Source of the DNA: Pogonophryne albipinna | Lineage: Eukaryota > Chordata > Actinopteri > Perciformes > Artedidraconidae | Assembly (NCBI GenBank): GCA_028583405.1 | Contig: CM053244.1 | Coordinates: 3,322,793-3,386,792 of the forward strand | Length of the DNA stretch: 64,000 nucleotides | Direction: 5' to 3' | Part shown: positions 24,101 through 34,774 of the stretch, one piece after another | Layout: each line of letters opens with the position of its first letter | How positions within the stretch are numbered: the stretch's first letter is position 1 | Program-made: the position numbers and the translations under genes | Notes under the pieces: generated by a model | The model's database searches: none | Told to the model about the DNA's origin: nothing | The model's input: only the letters and a program-made list of their open reading frames with translations

Positions 24101-25280
24101 CGTTTCATCCATTGTGACATATTTACCAAAACTAAGTTTCTCAACACCCACATGTTTCCAGCATCGCATATTCCACACACTATGAAAGCACCCCTCCGCA
24201 TTCAAAAATTCCACTGCTATCTAGCAACAATTGTAAAGTTGCAGAGCACACTAATCAGATCACAGTAATGTAATTTGACCCAAGTGTAGGCCTATTTCGT
24301 TCCTAGAAATGTTAGCAAACACCAAACTCCACCTACAACATTTATAGATAAATTGATTTAGCAAAATGAAATCTTACGTAATTCAAAATGTGACAAAAGA
24401 ACACTGATTTGTCTTACACAAGATTGTGTAACTGACTAGACTGAGTTCAATAAAAATTAAACCATACGACTTGTAGTCTGGCTTCAATAAAAAATTTAAC
24501 ACCTCCTATCCTATCATTTGATCATATTTCCTTGTCTCTCTCTGTGTCTCTCTCTGTCTTTCTGTCTCTCTCTCTGTCTCTCTCTGTCTGACAAACTTAC
24601 AAAACTTTCTGTGTACTTTCTACTCTTTCTTCACAAACTTAAAACACAATTGTGGTGAATTGTTTGTGTTTTCAGTTTCCTATCTACATTAAACAACCAC
24701 CAACTCAGAGTCACTGTGGTATGATCAACACAACTCCTAAATAACATTACAATGTATATTTCTTACAGTGAGTTTGTTATTTAATGTTTAACAAATTATC
24801 CTCTTTTTATGTCTAATCTAGGTGGAATAATCCACTATCATATTTAATTTGAATGGAACCTTAACCTCTATGTACTTCATATACTCAGTAAATCTCTTTT
24901 TACTTTCCCTCTATGTTTCTGTATGTAATTAAATTCCTCTGAAATATGATTAAGTACAATTCCCAGTTAATGACAAATACCATGAAATTCACAATGCCCT
25001 GCAATAGTAACAATCAGTTCTCAAAACTCCTCATAAAAACCACGATGTGACATAACTGTATCCCTCAATGCTAAATTTCAATATGTACCACCTCAAATCA
25101 CACATTGATCCATTAATTTTCAATGTTATTCACTCCAACTTCAGATCACTCGTCGATCCTTCACTCCTTGCTTTAAATTTAACGCTCAGCATCCATTTTC
25201 CAGAGCAATGTCCAGCAATTAGAGCAGAAATGTGGAGAAAGGGGGGCTTTCTTAAACCCATGGTATTCTACCATTATGAC
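21101..25280 (-). other. Interior of element B, decayed or non-coding
   Basis: Collinear with 12700-17590 of element A, with small indels and one loss of about 420 bp near 24427. Apart from the reverse transcriptase remnant, no coding region is supported. Confidence 0.6.
22900..23040 (-). pseudogene. Possible pol remnant: start of reverse transcriptase, element B
   Basis: A short minus-strand stretch contains 'VFKSLIKEGVIV', which resembles the helix before the first conserved reverse transcriptase block in gammaretrovirus-like pol. It is followed by degraded sequence instead of the expected conserved strand. A related sequence is at 56810-56870 in element C. The stretch is short, so the call is tentative. 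Confidence 0.4.
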
Positions 25281-26190
25281 TTCGCATCTCTTCATCTGAT
25301 GTGTTCACTTGTATTAATATACTGGGCTATTGTCGTTGTTACTATTAACGTGCTTCCCGTCTTCAATACCGGCCAGCAATGTAATGATTAAACTCCACGC
25401 TCGAAGCTAAACCATATAAAAATGTCAAAGGGGTGTTACCCCCTTTCAGCCACTAGATGGCAGCAGCAGACCACAAATGAGCTTCACTCTCCTGAGTGCA
25501 TTTCTGAGCTCCGCAGACAACCGCTCACACAGGTATTTTAGGTAAAAATCACACAGATTTATTCCCCGTACAGTTTGTCCAGCTTTTATAATGTGACGTA
25601 ACCTTCATCACACGTTAGCTTTTCAAATTAAGTTTACAGTCAAAGGGAAACAAGAGCCGGTTCCGTCACACTTTTGGTGAGGTTCGCGTTCTCTCCCTCG
25701 ATTTTAACATATAACAGACCTCTGGCTTTTTAGCTATTCAGCCTTGGTCCATCATCCCAGTTTTAAACGGCGACCCAATCTTAAATATCGGGTTTCCAGG
25801 TTTTGCAGTGCAGGAATGAAACCTCGCAACCTACAAACTGCACCGTCTCTACGCCACTCAGGAATAAACTACCTGCAGATCCACGCCAAACCGCTCTATT
25901 TACGTTACGCAGGACTTACCGTCTACCTGGCGATCAACATTCTCGTTTTGTATATAACTTTCCTAACATAGTAAAATATGCATTGTATATTCCATTTAAA
26001 CTTTAAAAACACCGTGAAACGTCTACAGACAATCCTAACATTTTAGTGTATCCAATAACAGACAGTTTGATTTTCACACCAGGCGTCTGCAATACCTTAT
26101 TTGTCAGGGCCCAGCTGATTGTCTGAGATGTTTGAAAGCGTTTGTTCCCGACCCATTCCGGTCGTCTAGATTCTTCCTCAGCATTGTTCG
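25281..26190 (-). other. 5' leader of element B, unrelated to element A
   Basis: About 0.9 kb between the shared interior and the primer-binding site. It has no counterpart in element A, whose leader is only about 125 bp. A strong CTCF-like motif (CCACTAGATGGCAG) lies at 25450-25463. No coding frame is supported. Confidence 0.55.
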
Positions 26191-26205
26191 ACGTCGGGTT
26201 CACCA
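26191..26205 (-). other. Primer-binding site of element B (tRNA-Trp type)
   Basis: The minus strand reads TGGTGAACCCGACGT three bases inside the 5' LTR, one mismatch from the tRNA-Trp complement. Confidence 0.75.
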
Positions 26206-26208
26206 TAT

Positions 26209-26774
26209 TGATAGAGATTAAAAGGGATAACTAGTCCGCTTTTCAAACCTCCGCGCGTCCCTATCAAGCTGATTATGATACAGGAAGGAATCCAGAGCTA
26301 CCAAGTAACCGTTAAACAATAATCTACTTTAATGGTAATATGACAATGCAATACAATCAAATACAGTACAAATTCAATACAGTTATCTTTGGGATCCCAA
26401 CTTTACCTGATGCATTTGAGCCAGCCAGCCAGCAAAGAGAAAGAACATAGCGTGTGTCTGTGTTTTATACTGGTCTTACAATGGGATGGGAGGAGATATC
26501 TGATCCTCCTTTGTGGACCTCCCTGATTGGCCGCCCAAATATCATAAACACCTTAGACCTTAGGTCTCCCCAATCACTGTAGGTCAGCCTTATCTCTCGA
26601 TCTAAGATGGATGCCAACCAAGACCTGCTCTTACCCTTCCCCCATGTCCCTTTGTTCTCCAAAACACATGTCAGCAGGCCCTGAATCCAGCTCACGGTTT
26701 TACACAGATTATTTCCCATTTAAGCTTATTCATAGTTTGCTAACATGAATACATACAAATATTTCACTTCAATA
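26209..26774 (-). repeat. 5' LTR of element B
   Basis: 566 bp. TATAAAA at 26463-26469 and ATTAAA at 26328-26333 on the minus strand, about 136 bp apart. Same length as the 3' LTR. Confidence 0.92.
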
Positions 26775-26778
26775 AGAC

Positions 26779-27134
26779 TCACGATTCCTAGGCGCAATCC
26801 TTGTCGGCCCAAACAGCCCGTAAGTCACCGTAAGGGAAACATTGGGAAACCTTGTTGATGGAAGCATTGCCCGAACAATCCCTTGATCGAAACGCTGTCG
26901 TCAGCCATATTTCGGTAAAGCACATTAAACAACACTATTCTTTCTGACTCCTAGCTATTACTGTTAGCTTGTCTCTGATGAGGGGGGATAGCGGTTATAG
27001 CTCAAAAAGAGTGACTTGAACAATGTTTTATTGAACTAATAAAGCAGAGTGCCAAACTAGTGTGACCATATATGTGACCAGCTCTATCGAAATCAGTCGC
27101 ATTGACCCGAAGACACATTTTGAGTTGTATGTGT
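26779..27134. other. Spacer without recognised genes
   Basis: Nothing supported between element B and the next remnant. Confidence 0.5.
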
Positions 27135-28663
27135 TATGAACAAAAACACTCAGGATGTAGGACCCAATTGCATGACCCGGGAGACAGAGGTAAAGTATTG
27201 GTAAGATACTTTATTTTTCCAAAAAAGCAAGATGAACAAAAAATGGTCACTATGGAATCTGAGGTTGAGATGACAAAAAAAAAGAACCTGAAATCGCTCA
27301 CGTAGTGAGGAACACAACTTTTCAAGAGCACAAAGAGAGCATAGACCTGACAATGGCAAGAGACAAGACGAACTGACACTGAACACTGAGCGACAGGGGA
27401 ATTTAAACACACGACAACAAGACACAGGTGAAAACAATCAGGGGCGGGGCTGGTACTGATGATCACAGGAGACACACAAGGGAAACAGGTGAACACAATC
27501 AGACAATTAGACACACCAGGGAAACTAACGACAGGAGGAAAAACACAGGGGGCCCTTCTCACTTCGGTTAAATTGATTCCTTGCGTCCCTCACTTGCGTC
27601 GTTTCCCTGCGTCTAGTCCCTCCCACCAGGGAAGCGAGACGCAAGGAAACCACGAGAAGCAGGGAAATGAGTTTTAAGAGCAATGGGATGTCCTTTCCTC
27701 CGGAGCATCACGTGAAGCGACGTCCGTTTGTGATGACGCTGCACAGCTGATCGTCTGACAGCAGCTCTGTCCCCGTTATTTCCACACACACCCCCCCCCT
27801 CTGTTAGCACACATTTACTGACACACACATTTGTATCATCTGTTGTAGACCCAAATACATTAAATAAAATAAGAACTCATTCTCAAAAAAGACAAACGCC
27901 ATTCTTAAAATGTCTAAACGAACATTAGTTTGATTAATAGTGATTAGTGCACAAAAGAAATAAAATAATTGAGAGAAGAAAGAGAGATATGTTATCTATC
28001 AAAACCCAGTTAGATTAACATTCATTGGATTGCACACTTTGTGTGTTTGTGTGGATATGCAGCACATTAACATTTGAATAGCACTTAATGACTGACTGAA
28101 TGGAAATGACAATAAATGAAAATGTAAAACGAAAAAAGCGATCATGAAAATGTTTCCAACAAATGAATAAAATGATTTTTGACCACTTTGTTGTTCAGAT
28201 ATATCACATATTTGTAACTAAATGAAACATGAATTGAAACAAAACACGGTATAAACTGAGGAGTGACTCCCGTGAGGTTCATGTGTTTTCTTCACTCCGC
28301 TGGGAAACTGCTCTCATGTCAAGAAGCATCAGATCAGTGCATGCGCTGCATCGTCCAATCAGTGAGCGATACACAGTAAGGGGGCGGGGCGAGTGTCTGA
28401 GGATTTCATCGGAGGATGGTCTGGTGGTTCCTCAGTTATCGCTCCTCCGGCAAAAATAAGGCCATTGGGACGCTACTCAAGATGGCGCAGACAAATCAAC
28501 TTCCGGTGAGACCAAGACCGAGGAGCGAGGAAATGAAAAATAAGAGAAGTGAGAAGGGCCCAGGGAGAAGGACCAGACAATACATAAGGAGGAAAACATG
28601 ACAGGGAGAACAGAACGGCAAAACACCCATTACCAGACACACCAAACTAAAACCGTGACATGA
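27135..28663 (-). mobile_element. Probable Ty3/Gypsy-like 3' LTR, split by a MITE
   Basis: On the minus strand a G-run (positions 28664-28678) precedes TGTCATGTCACGG, and the far end is TTCATAACA at 27135. This is the layout of a polypurine tract and LTR of fish Gypsy-like elements. A 1,010-bp element sits inside at 27551-28560. The 5' LTR is not present at the other side, so the class is inferred from layout and remembered family style. Confidence 0.35.
27551..28560. mobile_element. Unclassified MITE with GGCCCTTCTCACTTC ends
   Basis: Perfect 15-bp terminal inverted repeats (GGCCCTTCTCACTTC) are flanked by a 5-bp direct repeat CAGGG at 27546-27550 and 28561-28565. There is no coding content. 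A 5-bp duplication with these ends does not fit hAT (8), Harbinger (3), Tc1 (TA) or piggyBac (TTAA). Confidence 0.75.
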
Positions 28664-28754
28664 CAGAACCCCCCCCCTCAAGGGACGGATTCCAGACGTC
28701 CAAAAAAAAATCAAAAATATCCAAAAGGGTGGGTGGAGGGGGTCCGGGACGACA

Positions 28755-28930
28755 ACCCAGAGGCAAGGCACAGTCCATGATGGGTGTCTCGGGCGGATGG
28801 CCCGGGGGCAAGGCAGAGCCCATGATGGAGTTCTCGGGCGGACGGCCCGGGGGCAAGGCAGAGTTCATGGTGGGTGTCTCGGGCGGATGGCCCGGGGGCA
28901 AGGCAGAGTTCATGGTGGAGCCCTCGGCTG
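28755..28930. repeat. 45-bp minisatellite
   Basis: About four copies of a unit starting 'cccatgatggagttctcggg' and ending 'gggggcaaggcagag'. The unit length is a multiple of three, so frames stay open. Confidence 0.85.
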
Positions 28931-29117
28931 GGGAACTCAGGAGACCGGGCTCGAGGGCGAAGGCCGCTGGGGAACTCAGGAGGCCGGGCAGGAGCTGGTG
29001 GATCCCCTGGCGGGTCAGGCGTAGACGAGACCCTTGACGGAACCTGGGCTGGTGTCAGTGGGACCCACAACGGAGCAAGGGCTGGTGTCGATGGGACCCG
29101 AAACAGGACAGGACACG

Positions 29118-29575
29118 GTGTTGGCAGGAAACACTGGCGGGGCCTCCAACGGCACAGGACATAGGGTTGGCAGGACCCCCGGCAGAAGAGTATTCGGCGG
29201 GACCCCCAACGGGACAGGACATAGGGTTGGCAGGACCCCCGGCAGAAGAGTCGTCGGCGGGAAACCCCCAACGGGACAGGACATGGAGTTGGCAGGACCC
29301 CCGGCAGAAGAGTAGTCGGCGGGGCCTCCAACGGCACAGGACACAGGGTTGGCAGGACCCCTGGCAGAAGAGTAGTCGGCGGGACCCTCAACGGGACAGG
29401 ACATAGGGTTGGCAGGACCCCCGGCAGAAGAGTCGTCGGCGGGAAACCCCCAATTGGACAGGACATGGAGTTGGCAGGACCCCCGGCAGAAGAGTAGTCG
29501 GCGGAACCTCCAACGGCACAGGACACAGGGTTGGCAGGACCCCCGGCAGAAGAGTAGTCGGCGGGCCTCATGCCG
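29118..29575. repeat. 60-63-bp minisatellite
   Basis: About seven to eight copies of a unit starting 'gttggcaggacccccggcag' and containing 'aagagtagtcggcggga'. Lengths of 60 and 63 bp keep frame. Copies alternate between two subtypes, with and without 'aaacccc', suggesting higher-order duplication. Confidence 0.85.
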
Positions 29576-29640
29576 ACAGGGCGGCATGAGGCGTTCTTGG
29601 GTCGGCTGGGTCCATAACGGTCAGTTCGTTCTGTTATGAA

Positions 29641-30844
29641 CTCAGACACTGAAACAATTCACATGTCAACTAGTAAGTCATTGTGTTGTGTCATAAAATA
29701 TGCCTTTTTATCCAACCTACGCAATCCTGTGGCCGTCGTCCAGCTGCGTAGCAGTTGCTTACTTGCTTACTCTTTTTGAGGACGCTGATTGGCTACATTT
29801 TATGACATATGTTCATATCTTGAATCTGCAATTGGCTAACCTGCTACAGACACCCGCCTCCGTGGGGTGATGACTGAAGACTGAACGTCTGTTATATTTT
29901 TTCATAGTTCTCTATCTGTGTTTTAATTGTTGTTTTACTTTTATGTATGCACCACGACACCTAGTCAAATTCCTCGTACGTGTAAGTCTACCTGGTAATA
30001 AACCTGTTTCTGATTCTGATACAGTGTATAGGAAAAGCACAAATTATTGTTAAAATCATATTTTATACATATTTATGGGTGCATTCCATATTTTAAACAC
30101 ACAAACATTGACAATTGATATAATTTATTATTATTGTTATTATTATTATTAATCAATCATCAATCAATGTTTATTTATATAGCCCAATATCACAAATGTT
30201 ACATTTGTCTCAGTGGACTTCACAGTTTGTACAGAATTTGTGACCCGCTCTATGGAAATCAGTCGGAAGTCTCAACGGCTCATTTCAAAATAAACGTGGA
30301 TTTGTGTAAAAAACTAGTTTTTCGGGATTCAGGTGTTTTGTTTGATTTCAAATAAACAAAGTCTTGGCTTTCAGAATATGAAACTTTTATTTCCAAAATC
30401 ACACGATAAATACATTTGTGAAGCTTGTAAAGGGAAGATGACAGCTCTCTCGCCACTCTGCTGTTCCACACGCCGCCCCCCCTCCGCTGACATTATGAAT
30501 GTAAGGCGTATAGTAATCATAGATAACACGGCAGGGTCCGTTACAGTTTGTTTTCATCTGATTTCAAATAAACAAAGTCTTGGCTTTCAGAATATTAAAC
30601 TTGTTTCAGCAAATTCAGACGATAAATACAACTTTGAAGCTTCGGCATAATTACAAGCGGAGAACGGAGTAACTTGACGTCACAGCAGGCAGAACAACAG
30701 CCGGTGTTTCTCGTGAGGGTTTTCCCCGGGAAACACACACACACACACTATATAAACCAACATTATTCCTCGCGACCTTCCCCCAGTAAAACGAAAATAT
30801 TTTTCCTCCGTACTTTGACAATTTATTAGCCGCTAATCAGATCG
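29641..30844. other. Spacer with a 216-bp-offset duplicated segment
   Basis: 30344-30427 and 30560-30643 are diverged direct copies (shared 'atttcaaataaacaaagtc' and 'ttggctttcagaatat'). A generic fish repeat fragment (tttatttatatagcccaata) is at 30169-30190. No gene supported. Confidence 0.6.
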
Positions 30845-32326
30845 ATGGATTCCAGAGAAGAGCAAATCGCAAAACTGTTGAACTCCAACATTGTGAGAGG
30901 GACAGCCTCTGATGAGCAATGGGTTCAGCTGATCACTGATTACTTTTTGACGGCACCGGTTGAAGACAGCGCTCAAGAGATTGAGAGGGCCCGCGACTAC
31001 AGGTGTAGCTGTACATTTAACAATGGAGTTCCCTGTTACACCCCTGAGGAGATGGTCAAGAGACGAGACTTTAACGTGTTCTGTTACACGTTAAAGATTG
31101 AAGTTGTGTGTGATGAGTGATTGACACAACACATTATGCTGAATAGAAGCAGAATGTACAGCAATAGTAATAAATAAATATATACATGCTTTTACATAAT
31201 GAAAAAATACAACTACAATGCATACAGCCATAAAAACAATCAAAGACTGATGTTTTAAACCATTCCAGAATTTCTCAAGACAAGCTGACAGGCATCATCA
31301 AGTTCTACAAGGAACAAGGCTTGGCCCCAAGGATGAGACGCGGTGGTCGTGTGTTGACCAAAAGGGTGTTGTCGTTTGATGACATCCAGCGAATTGTACG
31401 GTTCATTACCAACTTCGCAGATGTCTTTGCCATGCCACTTCCTGGACGGACTCCAGGGTTTAAGAGGACGGACATCAGTGCTCTACCAACAACTGAGACC
31501 AAGTCTCTGTGTGGCGGAAATACAAGGTCCAGATGCAAGAGAAGGGTGGGTATTTTCTTACATCTTAATCTTGTTTTTTTACACGCAGAAGCCTCAATGG
31601 AAAACTAATGATGAGTGATCTAACAATGCTATCTTTGTCTTTAATCACCTTTCCAGGTCACCGTGCTGCTGGCAACAGCACATTTAGGAAGCTGCGGAAG
31701 GAGCTGACTCCCAGTGTCATTATTGGGAGGCCGATGACAGACCTATGTTGGTTCTGTCAGAAAAACAACATTGCCATCTACCGCAGCTCCAACCTTCCCG
31801 ACTGTATCAAGTCAGCGAAGCTCAGAATGTTCTGATTGCTGGCCACACCAAATGTGCACCTGACTGGAGCTTTGGCCTGTTTAAGCAGCAGTTCCGCCGC
31901 ACACCAGTGTCCTGCCTGGAGGACATCAGCCAGGCTGTCAGGTCCAGTACCGTCACTGGAGTCAACATCTCCCAGCTGGTTGGCAATGAGTCAGGGGAGA
32001 CCTTGGTCAAAACAGACGACCGGCACAACTTCCTTGCCCCCAGCTTCAGACCGCTTCCAGGTATCAAGAGGTATCATCACCTACGCTTCACCAGTGCCGA
32101 GCCTGGAGTGGTCTACGCCAAGGAGCTTGAAGGTAAAGAAGAAGAGTCCTTCATGCTGCTCCGAACAGGGTGCTTTACTGACCAGGAGGCACGTCCCACT
32201 GAACTGACTCCCCCTGGGCTTGATGGAAAACGGCAGTGGTATCTTTTTGAGAAGATCAGAGAGTTCTGCACTGAGGAACCGAAAGACACCACCTGCCCCA
32301 AACCCTTAATGAGTGAGAGTGCATAA
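30845..32326 (+). pseudogene. DDE-type transposase-like gene, internally deleted
   Basis: Exon-like pieces appear in the right order. 30845-31117 has a Cys-containing block 'CTFNNGVPCYTPEEMVKRR'. 31275-31545 follows with 'KLTGIIKFYKEQGLAPRM', 'DDIQRIVRFI', 'PLPGRTPGFKRTDI' and a one-base frameshift near 31505. An intron-like stretch runs from AAG|GTGGGT (about 31546) to TTTCCAG (about 31656). Then come 'STFRKLRKEL' and 'PMTDLCWFCQKNN', and finally 'LIAGHTKCAPDWSFGLFKQ' to the end. These motifs match a family of multi-exon transposase-like proteins common in fish and cnidarians, which I recall as carrying a DUF7869-like domain. A deletion joint near 31825 removes the middle, where catalytic residues would be expected. 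The C-terminal 170 residues are unbroken. Confidence 0.65.
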
Positions 32327-32788
32327 TACATCAACACTATGTCATTCTTCTGTAAATACATATTTCAAATTGGTTTGAAGTACTGTTAGCTGCTATTTTT
32401 ATATTGTGTAGTATTTTATCTGTTCTGTTGCTTGTTGTTCACATGCAGCTTCTTTCTCTACATTAACTTTTGTGCCAAATGATTCTAATGTTGTTATAGG
32501 TTAACATGCAATCAGTTCATTCAAGTATTTATTTATTCCAACTCTGTTTTTCATAAAAATTGTATATCGATGAGTGTGCACGTGGGTACGGGCGTGCACG
32601 TGGTCTGGGTGTGCACATGGCCATGTGCATGGGAATAGATGTGTACGCATAAGCATGTGCGCAAACATGACCAAAATACATGTTAAATTGATGAGCGTGC
32701 ACGTGAGTACACGTTGGTACGGCGTGCATGTGTATGTGAGTGCCTTTGTTCCATGTATTGATGTATGAAAGTGACAGAGAGAACAGTA

Positions 32789-32858
<70 letters not shown>

Positions 32859-33143
32859 GCGCGCAAACAGCTCTCGAGGAATTCGTTTTATGGTTCATTT
32901 GAATAAATACCTAAGAAAGTGCTGCAAACTTTGAAGGCCTTTTTCTCAAAATCATGGTTCGGTGACATTCATTATGTAAAGTGACGTATTTTGCTTAATA
33001 TTTGGAAAAAACACAAAACAATATTGATATCATTAGAAAGCTAAGAATCTCATCTTTCCAACAGTGTATCAAACTCAAAATGTGTTTCAGGGTCAATGTG
33101 ACTGAAAATTATAGAGCAGAGATATCAGTATGACAATACGACA
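32327..33143. other. Spacer with purine/pyrimidine alternating DNA
   Basis: No gene seen. 32570-32735 is rich in degenerate 'gtgcacgtg' and 'gtgcatg' units and runs into the GT array at 32791. Confidence 0.55.
32791..32862. repeat. (GT)n microsatellite
   Basis: About 31 GT repeats followed by gcgtgtgcgcgc. The long Thr/His frame on the minus strand is an artefact. Confidence 0.97.
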
Positions 33144-33208
33144 CCCTCTGTCCTCAGACCCTCTGTCCTCAGACCCTCTGTCCTCAGACCCTCTGTCCTT
33201 AGACCCTC
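33144..33208. repeat. 15-bp tandem repeat
   Basis: Four copies of ccctctgtcctcaga, the last with one change, plus a partial copy. Confidence 0.9.
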
Positions 33209-33518
33209 ACATCGTACAAGGAAACACTTCCAGAGAAAACCCACAGTTTAAAGGGAACATGGGAGAAACCTCAGGGAGAGCAACAGAGGAGGGATCCCTC
33301 TCCCAGGACGGACAGACGTGCAATAGATGCCGTGTGTGAATCGAAGAGATAATACATTTTACAGCGTAGGTAGACCAAATGTTTGGAAAGACCAAATGTT
33401 TGGAAATGCATGTGTCTGTAATAAGAAGATGAATCCACGAGGATGTCATCAATCCTGAGGAAGCCATCAGGGAAGTAGTATGATGAGAATCAGGCAGGAC
33501 CGCAGTGATAGGTTCAGC

Positions 33519-33672
33519 CAGGACTCGAAATCCAGGACTCAGGATGCAGGATCCAGGACTCGAAATCCAGGACTCAGGATGCAGGATCCAGGACTCGAAA
33601 TCCAGGACTCAGGATGCAGGATCCAGGACTCGAAATCCAGGACTCAGGATGCAGGATCCAGGACTCAGGACC
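33519..33672. repeat. 35-bp minisatellite
   Basis: Four copies plus a partial copy at a 35-bp interval (33519, 33554, 33589, 33624). The unit begins 'caggactcgaaatcc' and contains a second 'caggactcaggatgcagg', so it arose from a smaller internal repeat. Confidence 0.92.
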
Positions 33673-33813
33673 GCAGCAACAGGCACAGCCACGACTCAGG
33701 ATCCCGGCGTAGATAGACACCAAAAATACATTTTGGGGAAGATGGTTTACTCGGAACATGAGAGTACACAGGTACAGACAGAGAGAACTAAAGTGTCCCC
33801 CAACAGTCTAAGC

Positions 33814-34362
33814 CACATGTGCCAAACTCAAGGCCCGGGGGCCAAATCAGGCCCTTGGTGGATTTAATTTCGGCCTGCAGGATAATTTCTAATTACTGTT
33901 AGATTTGGTATATTGCACGCACACCTTCACTCCATCCTGAGGGTCTCCTCCGCTCAGAGCCTGAGCCCAAACATTGATGACCTTGCACTCAAGATGAGAT
34001 GCCAAGTACCTGAACTAGCATCACAGAGCAACACACTGAGTTGAATGGATGTTTCCTTCTGCACTTTCTCTCTCACGTCAACAGGGCATGTTTGGTTTCT
34101 CTTTGAGGGAAATAGTTTTTTTGAAGCTGGGAAAATGTAATCATAAGCAATTAAGCTGCAGATCGAGCCATAAGAAATGAATGCAACTGATTATTTAATG
34201 TTGTTTTTATAGGCAATCATTGAAGCTTTGTTAGTTCCAGGTTTAATATGTGCAATAAGTTCATTTCAATAAGTTTTGCAATAAACATTGAACCAGTCCG
34301 GCCCTCGACTAGTACCCATTTTTTTATTTTGGCCCACTGTGTATCTGAGTTTGACACCCCTG
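33814..34362. mobile_element. Old hAT MITE (GGTGTCAAACTC type)
   Basis: The right end reads CAGGGGTGTCAAACTCA on the minus strand. The left end is a decayed version (CACATGTGCCAAACTCA), followed by 'aggcccgggggccaaatc', the signature of a hAT family that is very common in fish. The flanking 8-bp duplication is degraded (gtctaagc / gcctatat), consistent with age. Confidence 0.75.
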
Positions 34363-34374
34363 GCCTATATCAGC

Positions 34375-34410
34375 AAAACTAGGGGCTGAATCTAATCAGC
34401 CCCTAGTTTT
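34375..34410. repeat. Perfect hairpin at the LINE 3' end
   Basis: 15-bp arms AAAACTAGGGGCTGA / TCAGCCCCTAGTTTT with a 6-nt loop. It lies just past the stop of the LINE C-terminal frame, where LINE transcripts often carry a stem-loop recognised by their reverse transcriptase. That role is inference. Confidence 0.8.
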
Positions 34411-34756
34411 GAGCTTTATCAAAAAGGAAGGTCTTAAGCGCACTCTTAAAAACGGATAGGGTGTCTGCCGCCCGAACACAAACTGGAAGCTGATTCCACA
34501 AATGTGGAGCTTGATAAGAAAAGGCTCTGGCTCCCATTGTACTTTTAGAGACTCTAGGAACAACCAACAACCCTGCATTCTTGGAACGCAATGCCCTAGT
34601 AGGACAGTAGGGTATAATGAGTTCTTTAAGGTAAGATGGCGCCTGCCCATTAAGGGCTTTGTAGGCGAGAAGAAGAATTTTAAATTCTATCCTGTGTTCT
34701 ATAGGGAGCCAGTGTAAGGCAGCCAGAACAGGAGTAATGTGGTCCCTTTTCCTAAC
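34403..34756 (-). pseudogene. LINE ORF2 C-terminal segment (L2/Rex1-like), downstream half
   Basis: The minus-strand frame contains 'RKRDHITPVLAALHWLPI', 'EFKILLLAYKALNG' and 'GARAFSYQAPHLWNQLP', the standard C-terminal domain of this LINE group. It ends in a stop just before the hairpin. The same copy continues at 40331-40705; the break is the insertion of the recombinase unit. With one copy of the 6-bp repeat kept, the frames join without a shift, so this LINE was intact here when the element arrived. Confidence 0.85.
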
Positions 34757-34774
34757 ATACTTTAGGGACTTGTG

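Larger units (their letters stand above)
19874..26774 (-). mobile_element. Endogenous retrovirus-like element B (minus strand)
   Basis: Two 566-bp LTRs (19874-20439 and 26209-26774) differ at one base that I can find. They are flanked by a 4-bp duplication AGAC at 19870-19873 and 26775-26778. The primer-binding site is tRNA-Trp-like and a polypurine tract abuts the left (3') LTR. The interior 20440-25280 is nearly the same as element A, including the integrase C-terminal remnant, but the LTRs and the 5' leader (about 25280-26208) are unrelated to A apart from the last bases and a short block around the poly(A) signal. The near-identical LTRs mean very recent insertion, although pol is decayed. 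Confidence 0.92.
28664..29640 (-). pseudogene. Pro-rich repeat-expanded frame next to Gypsy-like remnant
   Basis: A minus-strand frame of 312 codons (29649-28711) consists almost entirely of translated minisatellites (Pro/Leu/Ser-rich). Near its right end the minus strand reads 'ATGGACCCAGCCGAC' after 'TTCATAACAGAACGAAC', which resembles the LTR end, leader and gag start of fish Gypsy-like elements. If so, this is a non-autonomous derivative in which gag-pol is replaced by repeats. I do not regard it as a functional protein. Confidence 0.35.

Noticed and set aside
33130..33700. Tandem 15-bp and 35-bp repeats as a CRISPR array
   Set aside because: Head-to-tail repeats without unique spacers, in eukaryotic DNA.
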